Shown here: piece after piece, positions 1 to 5,829 of the stretch
How positions within the stretch are numbered: the stretch's first letter is position 1
Layout: every line of letters starts with the position of its first letter
Source of the DNA: an uncultured Gammaproteobacteria bacterium
GTDB lineage: Bacteria > Pseudomonadota > Gammaproteobacteria > Arenicellales > Poriferihabitantaceae
DNA: 8,566 bases
Direction of reading: 5' to 3'
NCBI GenBank assembly: GCA_938021685.1
Contig: CALIFM010000170.1
Location: forward strand, 1-8,566
The notes under the pieces: model-generated
Seen by the model: the letters and a program-made list of their open reading frames with translations, nothing else
The model's database searches: none
Told to the model about the DNA's origin: nothing
Translations under genes and position numbers: made by a program

Positions 1-39
1 GGCTGTGCAAGGCTGTACTCAAACCCCAGTGGTACGCGC
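1..39 (+). repeat. 39-bp exact direct repeat, copy 1 (at window edge)
   Basis: Bases 1-39 are identical to 310-348. The two copies are 309 bp apart, which is 103 codons, so both are read in the same frame and encode AVQGCTQTPVVRA. They diverge from base 40/349 onwards. Copy 1 may extend further left, outside the window. Confidence 0.97.
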
Positions 40-694
40 ATTGCAAACCTTGCTGCCGGGTGTGCAGCTAGCTGGCAAAACAGGCACCACTAACGATTAC
101 CGCGATAGCTGGTTTGCTGGCTTCAGCGGCAATTATTTAGGCCTGGTCTGGGTGGGTAATGATGCTAATAAATCGACAGGGTTAACTGGCTCAAGTGGTG
201 CCTTACGGGTGTGGGCCAAAGTGATGGCCGATTTAGATTTACAATCATTAAGCGACCAAATACCCAGTAACGTGCAGCAAGTACAAGTAGACGCTGCCAG
301 CGGCGCATTGGCTGTGCAAGGCTGTACTCAAACCCCAGTGGTACGCGCGTTTGTCAAAGGCTATGCCCCACTGGGCAATAGCGCCTGCGGCCAAGGGGGT
401 GTCGCTAGTTTGGGCGATATTGGTCGCGCTGAGCCGAATAACAACAGCAGCTCCAGCACGCCCAGTCTAAGTAGCTGGCTAGAGCGCTTATTTAAAAACA
501 ATAAGCAAGGAGGCGACAATCAGACTAAGCCTGATCAAGCCTCTAACAGCACGCAGCAAGGCAGTGAAAAGGCGGGTAAAGCGCAAAGCCAAAGCTCATC
601 AAAACTGAAAAAAGTGACCATTAAACAAGAACAAAAAGAAAAGAAAAGGAAGGAGGCTCGTATTGAACAGCAGCAAGGCAGTGGCGCGCGCTAA
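1..694 (+). CDS. mrcB: Penicillin-binding protein 1B-like bifunctional transglycosylase/transpeptidase, C-terminal part (5' end missing)
   Basis: This is the end of a class A penicillin-binding protein, which polymerises and cross-links peptidoglycan on the periplasmic side of the inner membrane. The reading frame is open from base 2, so the true start lies outside the window; an in-frame GTG at 5 is not a credible start. The KTGT box of the transpeptidase active site is encoded at 77-88, inside AGKTGTTNDYRDSWFAGFSG, followed by the WVGND and GSSGALRVW segments typical of PBP1b. After that come a cysteine-bearing tail (two Cys, as in the E. coli PBP1b C-terminus), a Ser/Asn linker, a short amphipathic SSWLERLFKN segment and a Gln/Lys/Glu-rich, probably disordered end. 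The catalytic serine and the transglycosylase domain are not in view. The first 13 codons repeat a later stretch of the same gene and look out of place for the family (see finding). PBP1b is preferred over PBP1a because of the tail; symbol moderately sure. Confidence 0.85.
   Translation, partial: AVQGCTQTPVVRALQTLLPGVQLAGKTGTTNDYRDSWFAGFSGNYLGLVWVGNDANKSTGLTGSSGALRVWAKVMADLDLQSLSDQIPSNVQQVQVDAASGALAVQGCTQTPVVRAFVKGYAPLGNSACGQGGVASLGDIGRAEPNNNSSSSTPSLSSWLERLFKNNKQGGDNQTKPDQASNSTQQGSEKAGKAQSQSSSKLKKVTIKQEQKEKKRKEARIEQQQGSGAR
310..348 (+). repeat. 39-bp exact direct repeat, copy 2 (inside the PBP tail)
   Basis: Identical to 1-39 and in the same frame. Here the encoded peptide fits its context: it follows VDAASGAL and leads into FVKGYAPLGNSACGQ, which resembles the C-terminal Cys-containing tail of PBP1b proteins. 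This copy is therefore probably the original one. Confidence 0.97.
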
Positions 695-740
695 GCTTGT
701 TCTTCGAGTTTAATTTGCAACTCATTACTTAAAGTCGCTA

Positions 741-1364
741 TCAGGCACCCGGTCGACTCCGGCGATGGATGCTACCTAAATTTGCATATTCACCCGCACC
801 CAAGCGACAAAATGGATCTGTTTTCATGGCATCCACGGTCAAACGAAACGGCTCGGTTTGATGCTTCACAATGTCGTCGTGATAATAGATTTGGGTGATT
901 TCCAAAAACACTAGGTTTTGGTTGTCATGGCCCATCAGTTGGTGGCTATGTAGCCGACAATCCATCGCAATCGGTGCACTACTGATCCGCGGCAGGGGGC
1001 ATCCGTCAAAAGGCGTAGTTTTAAGGCCTAGCTTAGTCACTTCTGATTCACCATAATCTAAATCTTCAGCACTGCCATTCATTGCATCTAAATCAGCCAT
1101 GCTGCCAATGTGTACTACGCAGTGTCCCTTTTTTAGGATGTTTGTGAGGCTGTCTTTGTAGCCACCTGTGCTTGGCTTGGCCCCCATCGACACCATCACC
1201 AATGGCGGATTAGAGCTGACCGCATTAAAGTAAGAAAATGGCGCCAAGTTCAACGATTGATCGTGACTCTCGCTCAGAATCCATGCAATCGGCCGTGGCA
1301 AAATGGTTTGCGTCATGGTGAAGTACACCTTCTGCGGGCTCAGATTGCTTAAGTCAATAATCAT
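741..1364 (-). CDS. Flavin reductase-like, FMN-binding family protein
   Basis: The 207-residue product matches the flavin reductase-like domain family (DIM6/NTAB type, split-barrel FMN-binding fold), soluble and cytoplasmic. Visible family signatures are PRPIAW at residues 23-28, NLAPFSYFN at 39-47 followed by SSNPP at 50-54, which line the flavin site in relatives, and a late DPFCRLG segment. Members either reduce flavin with NAD(P)H or simply bind FMN; the substrate cannot be told from sequence. The gene starts 45 bp after the argF stop on the same strand and has no promoter I can recognise, so co-transcription with argF is likely. No clear ribosome-binding site precedes the ATG at 1364; the start is chosen because the N-terminal MIIDLSNLSPQKVY fits the family and ATG is the first in frame. 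It converges with the PBP gene, with 46 bp between stop codons and no good terminator there. Confidence 0.85.
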   Translation of the reverse strand: MIIDLSNLSPQKVYFTMTQTILPRPIAWILSESHDQSLNLAPFSYFNAVSSNPPLVMVSMGAKPSTGGYKDSLTNILKKGHCVVHIGSMADLDAMNGSAEDLDYGESEVTKLGLKTTPFDGCPLPRISSAPIAMDCRLHSHQLMGHDNQNLVFLEITQIYYHDDIVKHQTEPFRLTVDAMKTDPFCRLGAGEYANLGSIHRRSRPGA

Positions 1365-1409
1365 ACGAGGGGTTTAGAGTTAATTTCTTAAAGTGCTTAT
1401 TGAGTACGT

Positions 1410-2312
1410 TTAGGCCACCAAAAGCTCCAGCAAAGCTTTTTGCGCATGCAGACGATTCTCAGCCTCGTCCCACACCACGCTTTGCGGCCCTTCTAGGACT
1501 GACTCTGTTACTTCACTGCCACGATAGGCTGGCAGGCAATGCATAAACAAAGCTTGTTTATGAGCATTCGTCATCATCGCCTCGTCAACACAAAAGCCTG
1601 CGAAAGCTTGTTCACGCTCACGCTTTTCTTCTTCTTGGCCCATACTAGCCCACGTGTCGGTAACCACGCAATCAGTGTTTTTTGTAGCTTGCAATGGATC
1701 ATTGCTCAGCTTGACCGCTTTGCCACAGGCTTTGACCAAAACTGCGTCAGGCTCATAGCCCTTGGGAGTGGCAATATGCAGAGTGAAATTTAAAAAACGA
1801 GCTGCATTCATCCACGAATGACACACATTGTTGCCATCACCCACCCATGCGATATTTTTCCCAGCAATATCACCGCGATGTTCAATAAAAGTTTGTAAAT
1901 CGGCCAGAATCTGGCAAGGATGATAAGTATCGCATAAGGCATTGATCACTGGCACGCTGGCATACTGCGCCATGGTTTGTACACGCTCATGTGCTGTGGT
2001 ACGCATTACAATCACATCCACCATACTGGATAACACGCGCGCGGTGTCTTTTAGCGGCTCGCCGCGGGTGATTTGTGAATCTCCCGGCGACATAAACATC
2101 GCCGTGCCGCCCAGCTGCGCCATACCAATTTCAAACGAAGTGCGAGTGCGGGTCGACGATTGCTCAAACACCATGGCCATGGTTTTGCCTTTGAGCAATG
2201 GCGTAAGGCGGCCTTTAGCGCGCGCCGCTTTAAGCTCACGCGCCCGCTCGACTAGAGCTAAAATCTCGTCAGGAGCGAGGTCAGCTAAGGATAAAAAATG
2301 ACGTATTGCCAT
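1410..2312 (-). CDS. argF: Ornithine carbamoyltransferase (anabolic)
   Basis: Cytoplasmic enzyme that transfers the carbamoyl group of carbamoyl phosphate to ornithine, giving citrulline in arginine biosynthesis. The 300-residue product has the usual length and all signature motifs: the carbamoyl-phosphate loop STRTR at residues 53-57, HPCQ at 131-134, the ornithine-binding DTWASMG at 219-225, and HCLP at 258-261 with the catalytic Cys. The residue after HCLPA is Tyr where many relatives have His. I start at the ATG at 2312 (MAIRHFLSL, matching relatives); an in-frame GTG at 2324 would add four residues and is less likely. A GAG about 12 bases upstream of the ATG is only a weak ribosome-binding site. 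The gene is divergent from argG and is followed at 45 bp by the flavin reductase gene. Symbol argF chosen over arcB because of the argG neighbour. Confidence 0.95.
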   Translation of the reverse strand: MAIRHFLSLADLAPDEILALVERARELKAARAKGRLTPLLKGKTMAMVFEQSSTRTRTSFEIGMAQLGGTAMFMSPGDSQITRGEPLKDTARVLSSMVDVIVMRTTAHERVQTMAQYASVPVINALCDTYHPCQILADLQTFIEHRGDIAGKNIAWVGDGNNVCHSWMNAARFLNFTLHIATPKGYEPDAVLVKACGKAVKLSNDPLQATKNTDCVVTDTWASMGQEEEKREREQAFAGFCVDEAMMTNAHKQALFMHCLPAYRGSEVTESVLEGPQSVVWDEAENRLHAQKALLELLVA

Positions 2313-2356
2313 ATTTGTACACACTCGTAAGTAGGCTCTAAACTAAACCCGAAACT

Positions 2357-2385
2357 AAAAAGGCACTCGATTAATCACGAGCGCC
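2357..2385 (-). terminator. Terminator-like hairpin in the argF leader (possible attenuator)
   Basis: Read on the - strand, GGCGCTCG pairs with CGAGTGCC (eight pairs including one G-U) around an 8-base loop, and TTTTT follows directly. This has the form of an intrinsic terminator. It lies downstream of the predicted argF promoter and 44 bases before the argF ATG, so by position it would be an attenuator or a 5' stability hairpin. On the + strand the G-U becomes an A-C mismatch and no T run follows, so it is directional. Confidence 0.5.
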
Positions 2386-2396
2386 GTCGAGGAAGC

Positions 2397-2426
2397 ATTT
2401 TATCCAACTCTACGCTTGAATTTCAA
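2397..2426 (-). promoter_or_regulatory. Predicted sigma70 promoter of argF
   Basis: On the - strand TTGAAA (2426-2421) is followed after 18 bases by TAAAAT (2402-2397), five of six matches to the -10 and four of six to the -35 consensus. Transcription would begin near 2390, about 78 bases before the argF ATG. The -35 lies inside the palindrome at 2414-2428, so a repressor bound there would block this promoter. Confidence 0.5.
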
Positions 2427-2428
2427 GC
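2414..2428. promoter_or_regulatory. Perfect palindrome between argF and argG, candidate operator
   Basis: GCTTGAATTTCAAGC is a perfect 7-bp inverted repeat around one central base. It covers the -35 of the predicted argF promoter and, on the other strand, a TTGAAT that could be an argG -35. It shares TGAA/TTCA half-sites with the E. coli-type ARG box, but the centre is shorter than in that box, so ArgR binding is only a possibility. Confidence 0.4.
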
Positions 2429-2444
2429 CTGCATTAATTAGGCT
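2416..2444 (+). promoter_or_regulatory. Weak candidate promoter of argG
   Basis: TTGAAT (2416-2421) and TAGGCT (2439-2444) are separated by 17 bases. The -10 is poor. A TAATCT at 2449-2454 is an alternative -10 but has no fitting -35. Choice is uncertain; the promoter must lie somewhere in 2325-2478 if argG is not read from further upstream. Confidence 0.25.
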
Positions 2445-2445
2445 T
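2425..2445. repeat. Second inverted repeat in the argF-argG intergenic region
   Basis: AAGCCT (2425-2430) and AGGCTT (2440-2445) are exact reverse complements around a 9-base AT-rich spacer containing ATTAAT. The left arm overlaps the right arm of the palindrome at 2414-2428, so the two could not form as hairpins at the same time. Confidence 0.45.
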
Positions 2446-2468
2446 CGCTAATCTTAATTCACAACACG

Positions 2469-2480
2469 ATGCGCGCGCAT
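2469..2480. repeat. 12-bp perfect palindrome overlapping the argG start codon
   Basis: ATGCGCGCGCAT is its own reverse complement, with the argG ATG beginning at its second-last base. In RNA it could form at most a short stem with a 4-base loop. An upstream ATG at 2469 begins a five-codon reading frame (M-R-A-H-V) ending with TGA at 2484-2486, overlapping the argG start in another frame. Confidence 0.6.
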
Positions 2481-3714
2481 GTCTGACGTAAAAAAAGCAG
2501 TGCTAGCCTATTCAGGCGGCTTGGATACTTCCATCATCTTAAAATGGTTGCAAGATGTATATGACTGCGAGGTGGTGACCTTTACCGCCGATGTCGGCCA
2601 AGGAGAAGAGCTAGAACCAGCGCGTAAAAAAGCGGAAGCCTTTGGCATTAAAGAAATCTACGTAGAAGACCTACGCGAGGAATTTGCCCGCGACTATGTG
2701 TTCCCGATGTTTCGAGCCAACACCGTCTACGAGGGCGAATATCTACTCGGCACCTCCATCGCACGGCCATTGATTGCTAAAACTTTGGTACAAATTGCTG
2801 AAAAAACTGGCGCAGATGCCATCTCGCACGGCGCCACTGGCAAGGGCAATGACCAAGTACGTTTTGAAATTGGCGCTTATGCTCTAAAGCCCGATGTGCG
2901 CGTGATTGCACCTTGGCGCGAGTGGGATTTGAACTCGCGTGAGAAGTTGCTGGCCTATGCCAAACAGCACGGCATTGAAATCACCAAGAAAAAAGACGGC
3001 GGCTCACCCTATTCCATGGACGCGAATGCGCTGCATATTTCTTATGAAGGCGGCGAGCTGGAAGATCCGTGGTGCGAACCCAACGAAGTAATGTGGGGCT
3101 GGACCACTTCGCCGATGGACGCACCCGACACGCCAGAAGAATTGACGTTAAGTTACACCCACGGCGACATTAGCGCCATTGATGGGCAGACAATGACCCC
3201 ATTTACAGTGATGGACAAGCTGAATGCACTCGGTGCCAAACACGGTGTGGGCCGTGCTGACTTGGTGGAAAACCGTTTTGTAGGCATGAAATCACGCGGT
3301 TGCTATGAAACCCCAGCCGGCACTATCATGCTTAAAGCACACCGTGCGATTGAATCAATCACCCTTGATCGCGAAGTAGCGCATTTAAAAGACGAGCTGA
3401 TGCCACGCTACGCCAAGCTGATTTATAACGGCTTTTGGTTTGCGCCTGAGCGTAAAATGATGCAGGCGATGATTGACGAATCACAAACCACAGTAAATGG
3501 CGAGGTGCGCATCAAACTTTATAAAGGCAATGTAATTGTCTGCGGTCGCCAATCAAAAGACTCGCTGTTTGACGAAAATATAGCCACCTTTGAGGAAGAC
3601 GGCGGCGCCTATGACCAAGCCGATGCCGAAGGCTTTATCAAACTCAATGCACTGCGCCTGCGGCTGGCCGCGGGCAAGGGCCGCAATAACGACGTGGATA
3701 AACCGCGCCGCTAG
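2479..3714 (+). CDS. argG: Argininosuccinate synthase
   Basis: Cytoplasmic ATP-dependent ligase that joins citrulline and aspartate to argininosuccinate, the step after ArgF. The 411-residue protein is of the common type 1 size. The N-terminal PP-loop AYSGGLDTS is at residues 10-18, followed by TADVGQGEE and, further on, the SHGATGKGNDQVRFE segment that contacts ATP, aspartate and citrulline in the family. The GRNNDVDKPRR end is a short extension past the conserved part. The ATG at 2479 gives the expected N-terminus MSDVKKAVLAYSGG; no Shine-Dalgarno sequence is visible, and the start codon sits in a 12-bp palindrome. It is divergent from argF and shares its regulatory region. No U-tailed terminator follows; only a weak hairpin (CCGCT/AGCGG, 3728-3746) without T run. 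Confidence 0.97.
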   Translation: MSDVKKAVLAYSGGLDTSIILKWLQDVYDCEVVTFTADVGQGEELEPARKKAEAFGIKEIYVEDLREEFARDYVFPMFRANTVYEGEYLLGTSIARPLIAKTLVQIAEKTGADAISHGATGKGNDQVRFEIGAYALKPDVRVIAPWREWDLNSREKLLAYAKQHGIEITKKKDGGSPYSMDANALHISYEGGELEDPWCEPNEVMWGWTTSPMDAPDTPEELTLSYTHGDISAIDGQTMTPFTVMDKLNALGAKHGVGRADLVENRFVGMKSRGCYETPAGTIMLKAHRAIESITLDREVAHLKDELMPRYAKLIYNGFWFAPERKMMQAMIDESQTTVNGEVRIKLYKGNVIVCGRQSKDSLFDENIATFEEDGGAYDQADAEGFIKLNALRLRLAAGKGRNNDVDKPRR

Positions 3715-3793
3715 GCTCTGAATAAAGCCGCTGATTAGGATAGCGGTGAATACTGTAAATTGAAATTGGCCTGCACCCAATGCCAAGGGCAGG

Positions 3794-3799
3794 TAAAAT
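3794..3799 (+). promoter_or_regulatory. Possible -10 element of the sugar transferase gene
   Basis: TAAAAT lies 46 bases upstream of the sugar transferase ATG in the 131-bp gap after argG. No good -35 is found at 16-18 bases; TTGAAA at 3760-3765 is too far away. The gene may instead be read through from argG. Confidence 0.25.
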
Positions 3800-3845
3800 A
3801 TAGGTCAACTTAACCGCGCCACTCTAACCCCATGCTGTTTTCCTT

Positions 3846-5210
3846 ATGCAATCGGTCATCAGCAAACTAAGTCACGGCTTTACCAGCAAATTGTTTTTGC
3901 TGTGCACTGATATCCTTGGCTTGCTGCTGCTGTTTAGCTTGGTGTACTACCTACGCCTGGGGCAACCTTTATCGATCATCAATGGTCCAATCTGGGTGAT
4001 CGTCTTAATCACTGTGATCACCTTATTTGCGTTTAATGTCTACCGCACAGAAGAGCCGATCACTCGGGCGCGCTTGCCTTTGCAAACCTTTTTAGCCGTG
4101 CCCATCGCCGGCGTTTTCACCACTTTATTTGTTTATGCTCTTGGCGTCAGCGCGTTCATGCCGCTGTTTGGCCGCGGCGTGCTGCCCGTGGCCTTTTTAT
4201 TATTTAGCTTTTGGGCGGCCGGTTGGCGCTGGTTACTCACCTTTGCAAACCAGCGTTATCGCACACCCATCCAATGGTTGGTGCTGGTGGGTAGCGAATT
4301 ATCTGTCGACATTCAAAAAGATATAGAACAGCGCGACGTCGACTTCATTGAAGTTGTTGATATTAATCAACAAAACTTGCACCTACCTTCCTTGCTCCAA
4401 GCCTCAGTTAATTCAGATGCCAGTCAATGCGAGACTCGCATCATTATCGCCAGCCAACATACCCTAAGCGACGACATCGCCCGCGCCATAATGAAACTGC
4501 GTTTTGAGGGCATCAAGGTGTTGTCTTTAAGTGATTTTTATGAAACCTATTGGTCGCGTGTACCGGTGCTGCATTTAAAAGACAACTGGTTTGCACAGAC
4601 CGGTGGCTTTAGCCGCATTCATGATCGGGTGGGCTTACGGCTACAGCGGGTGACTGACATTGCCTTTTCGAGCTTTGGGTTGCTAGTGCTTTCCCCAGTT
4701 CTGCTATTATTTGCGCTGCTGATAAAATTTAGCTCTAAAGGCAATGCGCTGTATTCACAAACACGGGTGGGCTTGTACGGCAAACCATTCACCCTCTATA
4801 AGCTGCGCACCATGGTACAAGATGCCGAGAAAGATGGTCCAAAATGGGCCACTGAACACGACCCGCGCATCACCCCACTAGGGCGGTTTTTGCGTAGCTC
4901 ACGTCTCGATGAAGTGCCACAATTATGGAATGTACTTAAAGGCGAAATGAGCCTTATTGGCCCACGGCCAGAACGCCCTCGCTTTGTAGAGAACTTAAAA
5001 GCCGATATCCCCTATTATGATTTACGCCACTTAGTGCCGCCGGGCATCACTGGTTGGGCGCAAGTCATGTACCCTTACGGTGCCTCAGTAGAAGACGCGC
5101 GCAAAAAACTAGAATACGATTTGTACTACATCAAAAACCACTCCCTGCAATTGGAGTTTGCTATTTTCGTGAAAACGGCCTTATTGATGCTGCGCCAAGG
5201 TGGTCGCTAA
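3846..5210 (+). CDS. Membrane sugar-phosphate transferase (undecaprenyl-phosphate glycosylphosphotransferase)
   Basis: A 454-residue polyisoprenyl-phosphate hexose-1-phosphate transferase of the WcaJ/bacterial sugar transferase family, which starts polysaccharide repeat units by moving a sugar phosphate from a nucleotide sugar to the inner-membrane lipid carrier. Four hydrophobic segments (about residues 16-38, 49-66, 82-104, 111-133) precede a soluble Rossmann-like region (about 145-235), then a fifth hydrophobic segment (about 268-294) and the catalytic domain. That domain shows YSQTRVGLYGKPFTLYKLRTM, the Asp-Glu catalytic pair in SSRLDEVPQLWNVLKGEMS (D355, E356), GPRPERP and a PPGITGWAQV motif. 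The late YPYGASVEDARKKLEYDLYY stretch is typical of sugar transferases associated with EpsH/PEP-CTERM-type loci. No ribosome-binding site is visible before the ATG. No other polysaccharide gene is in view; it lies alone between argG and rsfS. Sugar substrate unknown. Confidence 0.92.
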   Translation: MQSVISKLSHGFTSKLFLLCTDILGLLLLFSLVYYLRLGQPLSIINGPIWVIVLITVITLFAFNVYRTEEPITRARLPLQTFLAVPIAGVFTTLFVYALGVSAFMPLFGRGVLPVAFLLFSFWAAGWRWLLTFANQRYRTPIQWLVLVGSELSVDIQKDIEQRDVDFIEVVDINQQNLHLPSLLQASVNSDASQCETRIIIASQHTLSDDIARAIMKLRFEGIKVLSLSDFYETYWSRVPVLHLKDNWFAQTGGFSRIHDRVGLRLQRVTDIAFSSFGLLVLSPVLLLFALLIKFSSKGNALYSQTRVGLYGKPFTLYKLRTMVQDAEKDGPKWATEHDPRITPLGRFLRSSRLDEVPQLWNVLKGEMSLIGPRPERPRFVENLKADIPYYDLRHLVPPGITGWAQVMYPYGASVEDARKKLEYDLYYIKNHSLQLEFAIFVKTALLMLRQGGR

Positions 5211-5227
5211 AAGCTGCTTACTGCTAA

Positions 5228-5599
5228 CTAACCAGCTGCTGTTGCAGCGCTCTTTTCGCTATTGTTAGTTAAGCGTTCGTCCCACAAACTTTCAAGGTCG
5301 TAATATTCACGTGTTTGGCTGCGCATCACGTGCACCACCGCATCCACGTAATCAAGCAAAATCCACTCTAAGGTGTCCTCGCCTTCTGTGCCCAAGGGTA
5401 ATACGCCTTGTTCGCTTAAGTGCAGCTGCACTTGTTTGGCCACCGCAGCCACATGGCGGCCCGAGCTGCCGCTGCAGATAATCATGGTGTCGGTGGTGTT
5501 GGTAAGCTTGCTGACATCCAACACTTGAATGTCGAGCGCCTTGGCATCTTGCAAGGCGGTGGTGATGTGTTCACTTAGTGAAGTGGACGTCATAGGCAT
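5228..5599 (-). CDS. rsfS: Ribosomal silencing factor RsfS
   Basis: RsfS (YbeB/Iojap family) binds ribosomal protein L14 on the 50S subunit and blocks joining with 30S during starvation or stationary phase. The 123-residue product is about the family length and shows the conserved run: ALDIQVLDVSKLT, DTMIICSGSSGRHVAAVA, then LGTEGEDTLEWILLDYVDAVVHVM and REYYDLESLWDE. A Ser/Ala-rich tail of about 12 residues follows. Two in-frame ATGs, at 5599 and 5593, are equally possible starts; neither has a clear ribosome-binding site. It converges with the sugar transferase gene, 17 bp between stops. In many bacteria rsfS follows nadD and precedes rlmH; here the upstream neighbour is a divergent transporter operon and the downstream one a convergent gene, so it is probably transcribed alone. 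Confidence 0.95.
   Translation of the reverse strand: MPMTSTSLSEHITTALQDAKALDIQVLDVSKLTNTTDTMIICSGSSGRHVAAVAKQVQLHLSEQGVLPLGTEGEDTLEWILLDYVDAVVHVMRSQTREYYDLESLWDERLTNNSEKSAATAAG
5235..5257 (+). terminator. Weak terminator-like hairpin after the sugar transferase gene
   Basis: GCTGC and GCAGC pair around a TGTT loop, followed by GCTCTTTTC. The stem is only five pairs and the T run is short and offset, so it is a weak candidate. It lies inside the 3' end of rsfS on the opposite strand. Confidence 0.22.
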
Positions 5600-5624
5600 A
5601 TAGTTTGGATAAGCGTTTATCGTG

Positions 5625-5663
5625 CAACTAGTTTAATGCTAATTAGTGATAGCTCAAAGTTTT
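5625..5663 (-). promoter_or_regulatory. Weak candidate promoter region of rsfS
   Basis: On the - strand TTGAGC is followed after 16 bases by TAAACT, each an imperfect match to the sigma70 elements, upstream of rsfS. A small inverted repeat (GATAA/TTATC, 5608-5621) lies between it and the start codon. Low certainty. Confidence 0.25.
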
Positions 5664-5739
5664 ATTTCGGCCATAACTGCTTACTACCAGCGCCATACAA
5701 CAAGCTTACTTTTGTAATAAAGTTGAAATATTTAGCGGG

Positions 5740-5790
5740 TATGGTAACGTACTTTGCTCAGTTATCCGGCCCGTGCTCTATGTTACCGTA
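5740..5790. promoter_or_regulatory. Widely spaced inverted repeat upstream of the transporter operon
   Basis: TATGGTAACGTA (5740-5751) and TATGTTACCGTA (5779-5790) match as reverse complements at 10 of 12 positions, with a perfect GGTAAC/GTTACC core; in RNA the two mismatches would be G-U pairs. The arms are 39 bp apart centre to centre. The right arm overlaps the place where a -35 should be for the TATAAT at 5810, which suggests a pair of regulator sites. Confidence 0.4.
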
Positions 5791-5809
5791 GTGCCAAGCT
5801 GATAATTAC

Positions 5810-5815
5810 TATAAT
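5810..5815 (+). promoter_or_regulatory. -10 element of the transporter operon promoter
   Basis: A perfect TATAAT, 23 bases before the start codon of the binding-protein gene, would place the transcription start near 5822. No good -35 is found at 15-18 bases upstream, which fits a promoter that depends on an activator. Confidence 0.55.
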
Positions 5816-5829
5816 TTAACTACTGATAT

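Noticed and set aside
706..723. GAGTT/AACTC hairpin between the convergent PBP and flavin reductase genes
   Set aside because: Only five pairs with an 8-base loop and no T run on either strand, so not a credible terminator.
1539..1793. 84-codon open frame on the + strand inside argF
   Set aside because: It is antisense to a clearly conserved argF, has no recognisable domain and its composition follows from the argF codons.
1942..2301. 119-codon open frame on the + strand inside argF
   Set aside because: Antisense shadow of argF; no family resemblance and no ribosome-binding site.
2454..2480. Eight-codon Arg-containing frame on the - strand, starting in the palindrome, as an argF leader peptide
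   Set aside because: It lies upstream of the best argF promoter, so it would not be in the transcript, and only two Arg codons are present.
3728..3746. CCGCT/AGCGG hairpin after argG
   Set aside because: No T run follows and the stem is short; too weak to call a terminator.
3553..3786. 77-codon frame on the - strand with a hydrophobic start, spanning the argG end
   Set aside because: Most of it is antisense to conserved argG codons; the apparent membrane segment comes from the intergenic part and has no family resemblance.
3766..3796. Nested inverted repeats (TTGGC/GCCAA and CCTGC/GCAGG) before the sugar transferase gene
   Set aside because: Short, mutually exclusive stems with long loops; could easily arise by chance and match no known leader element.
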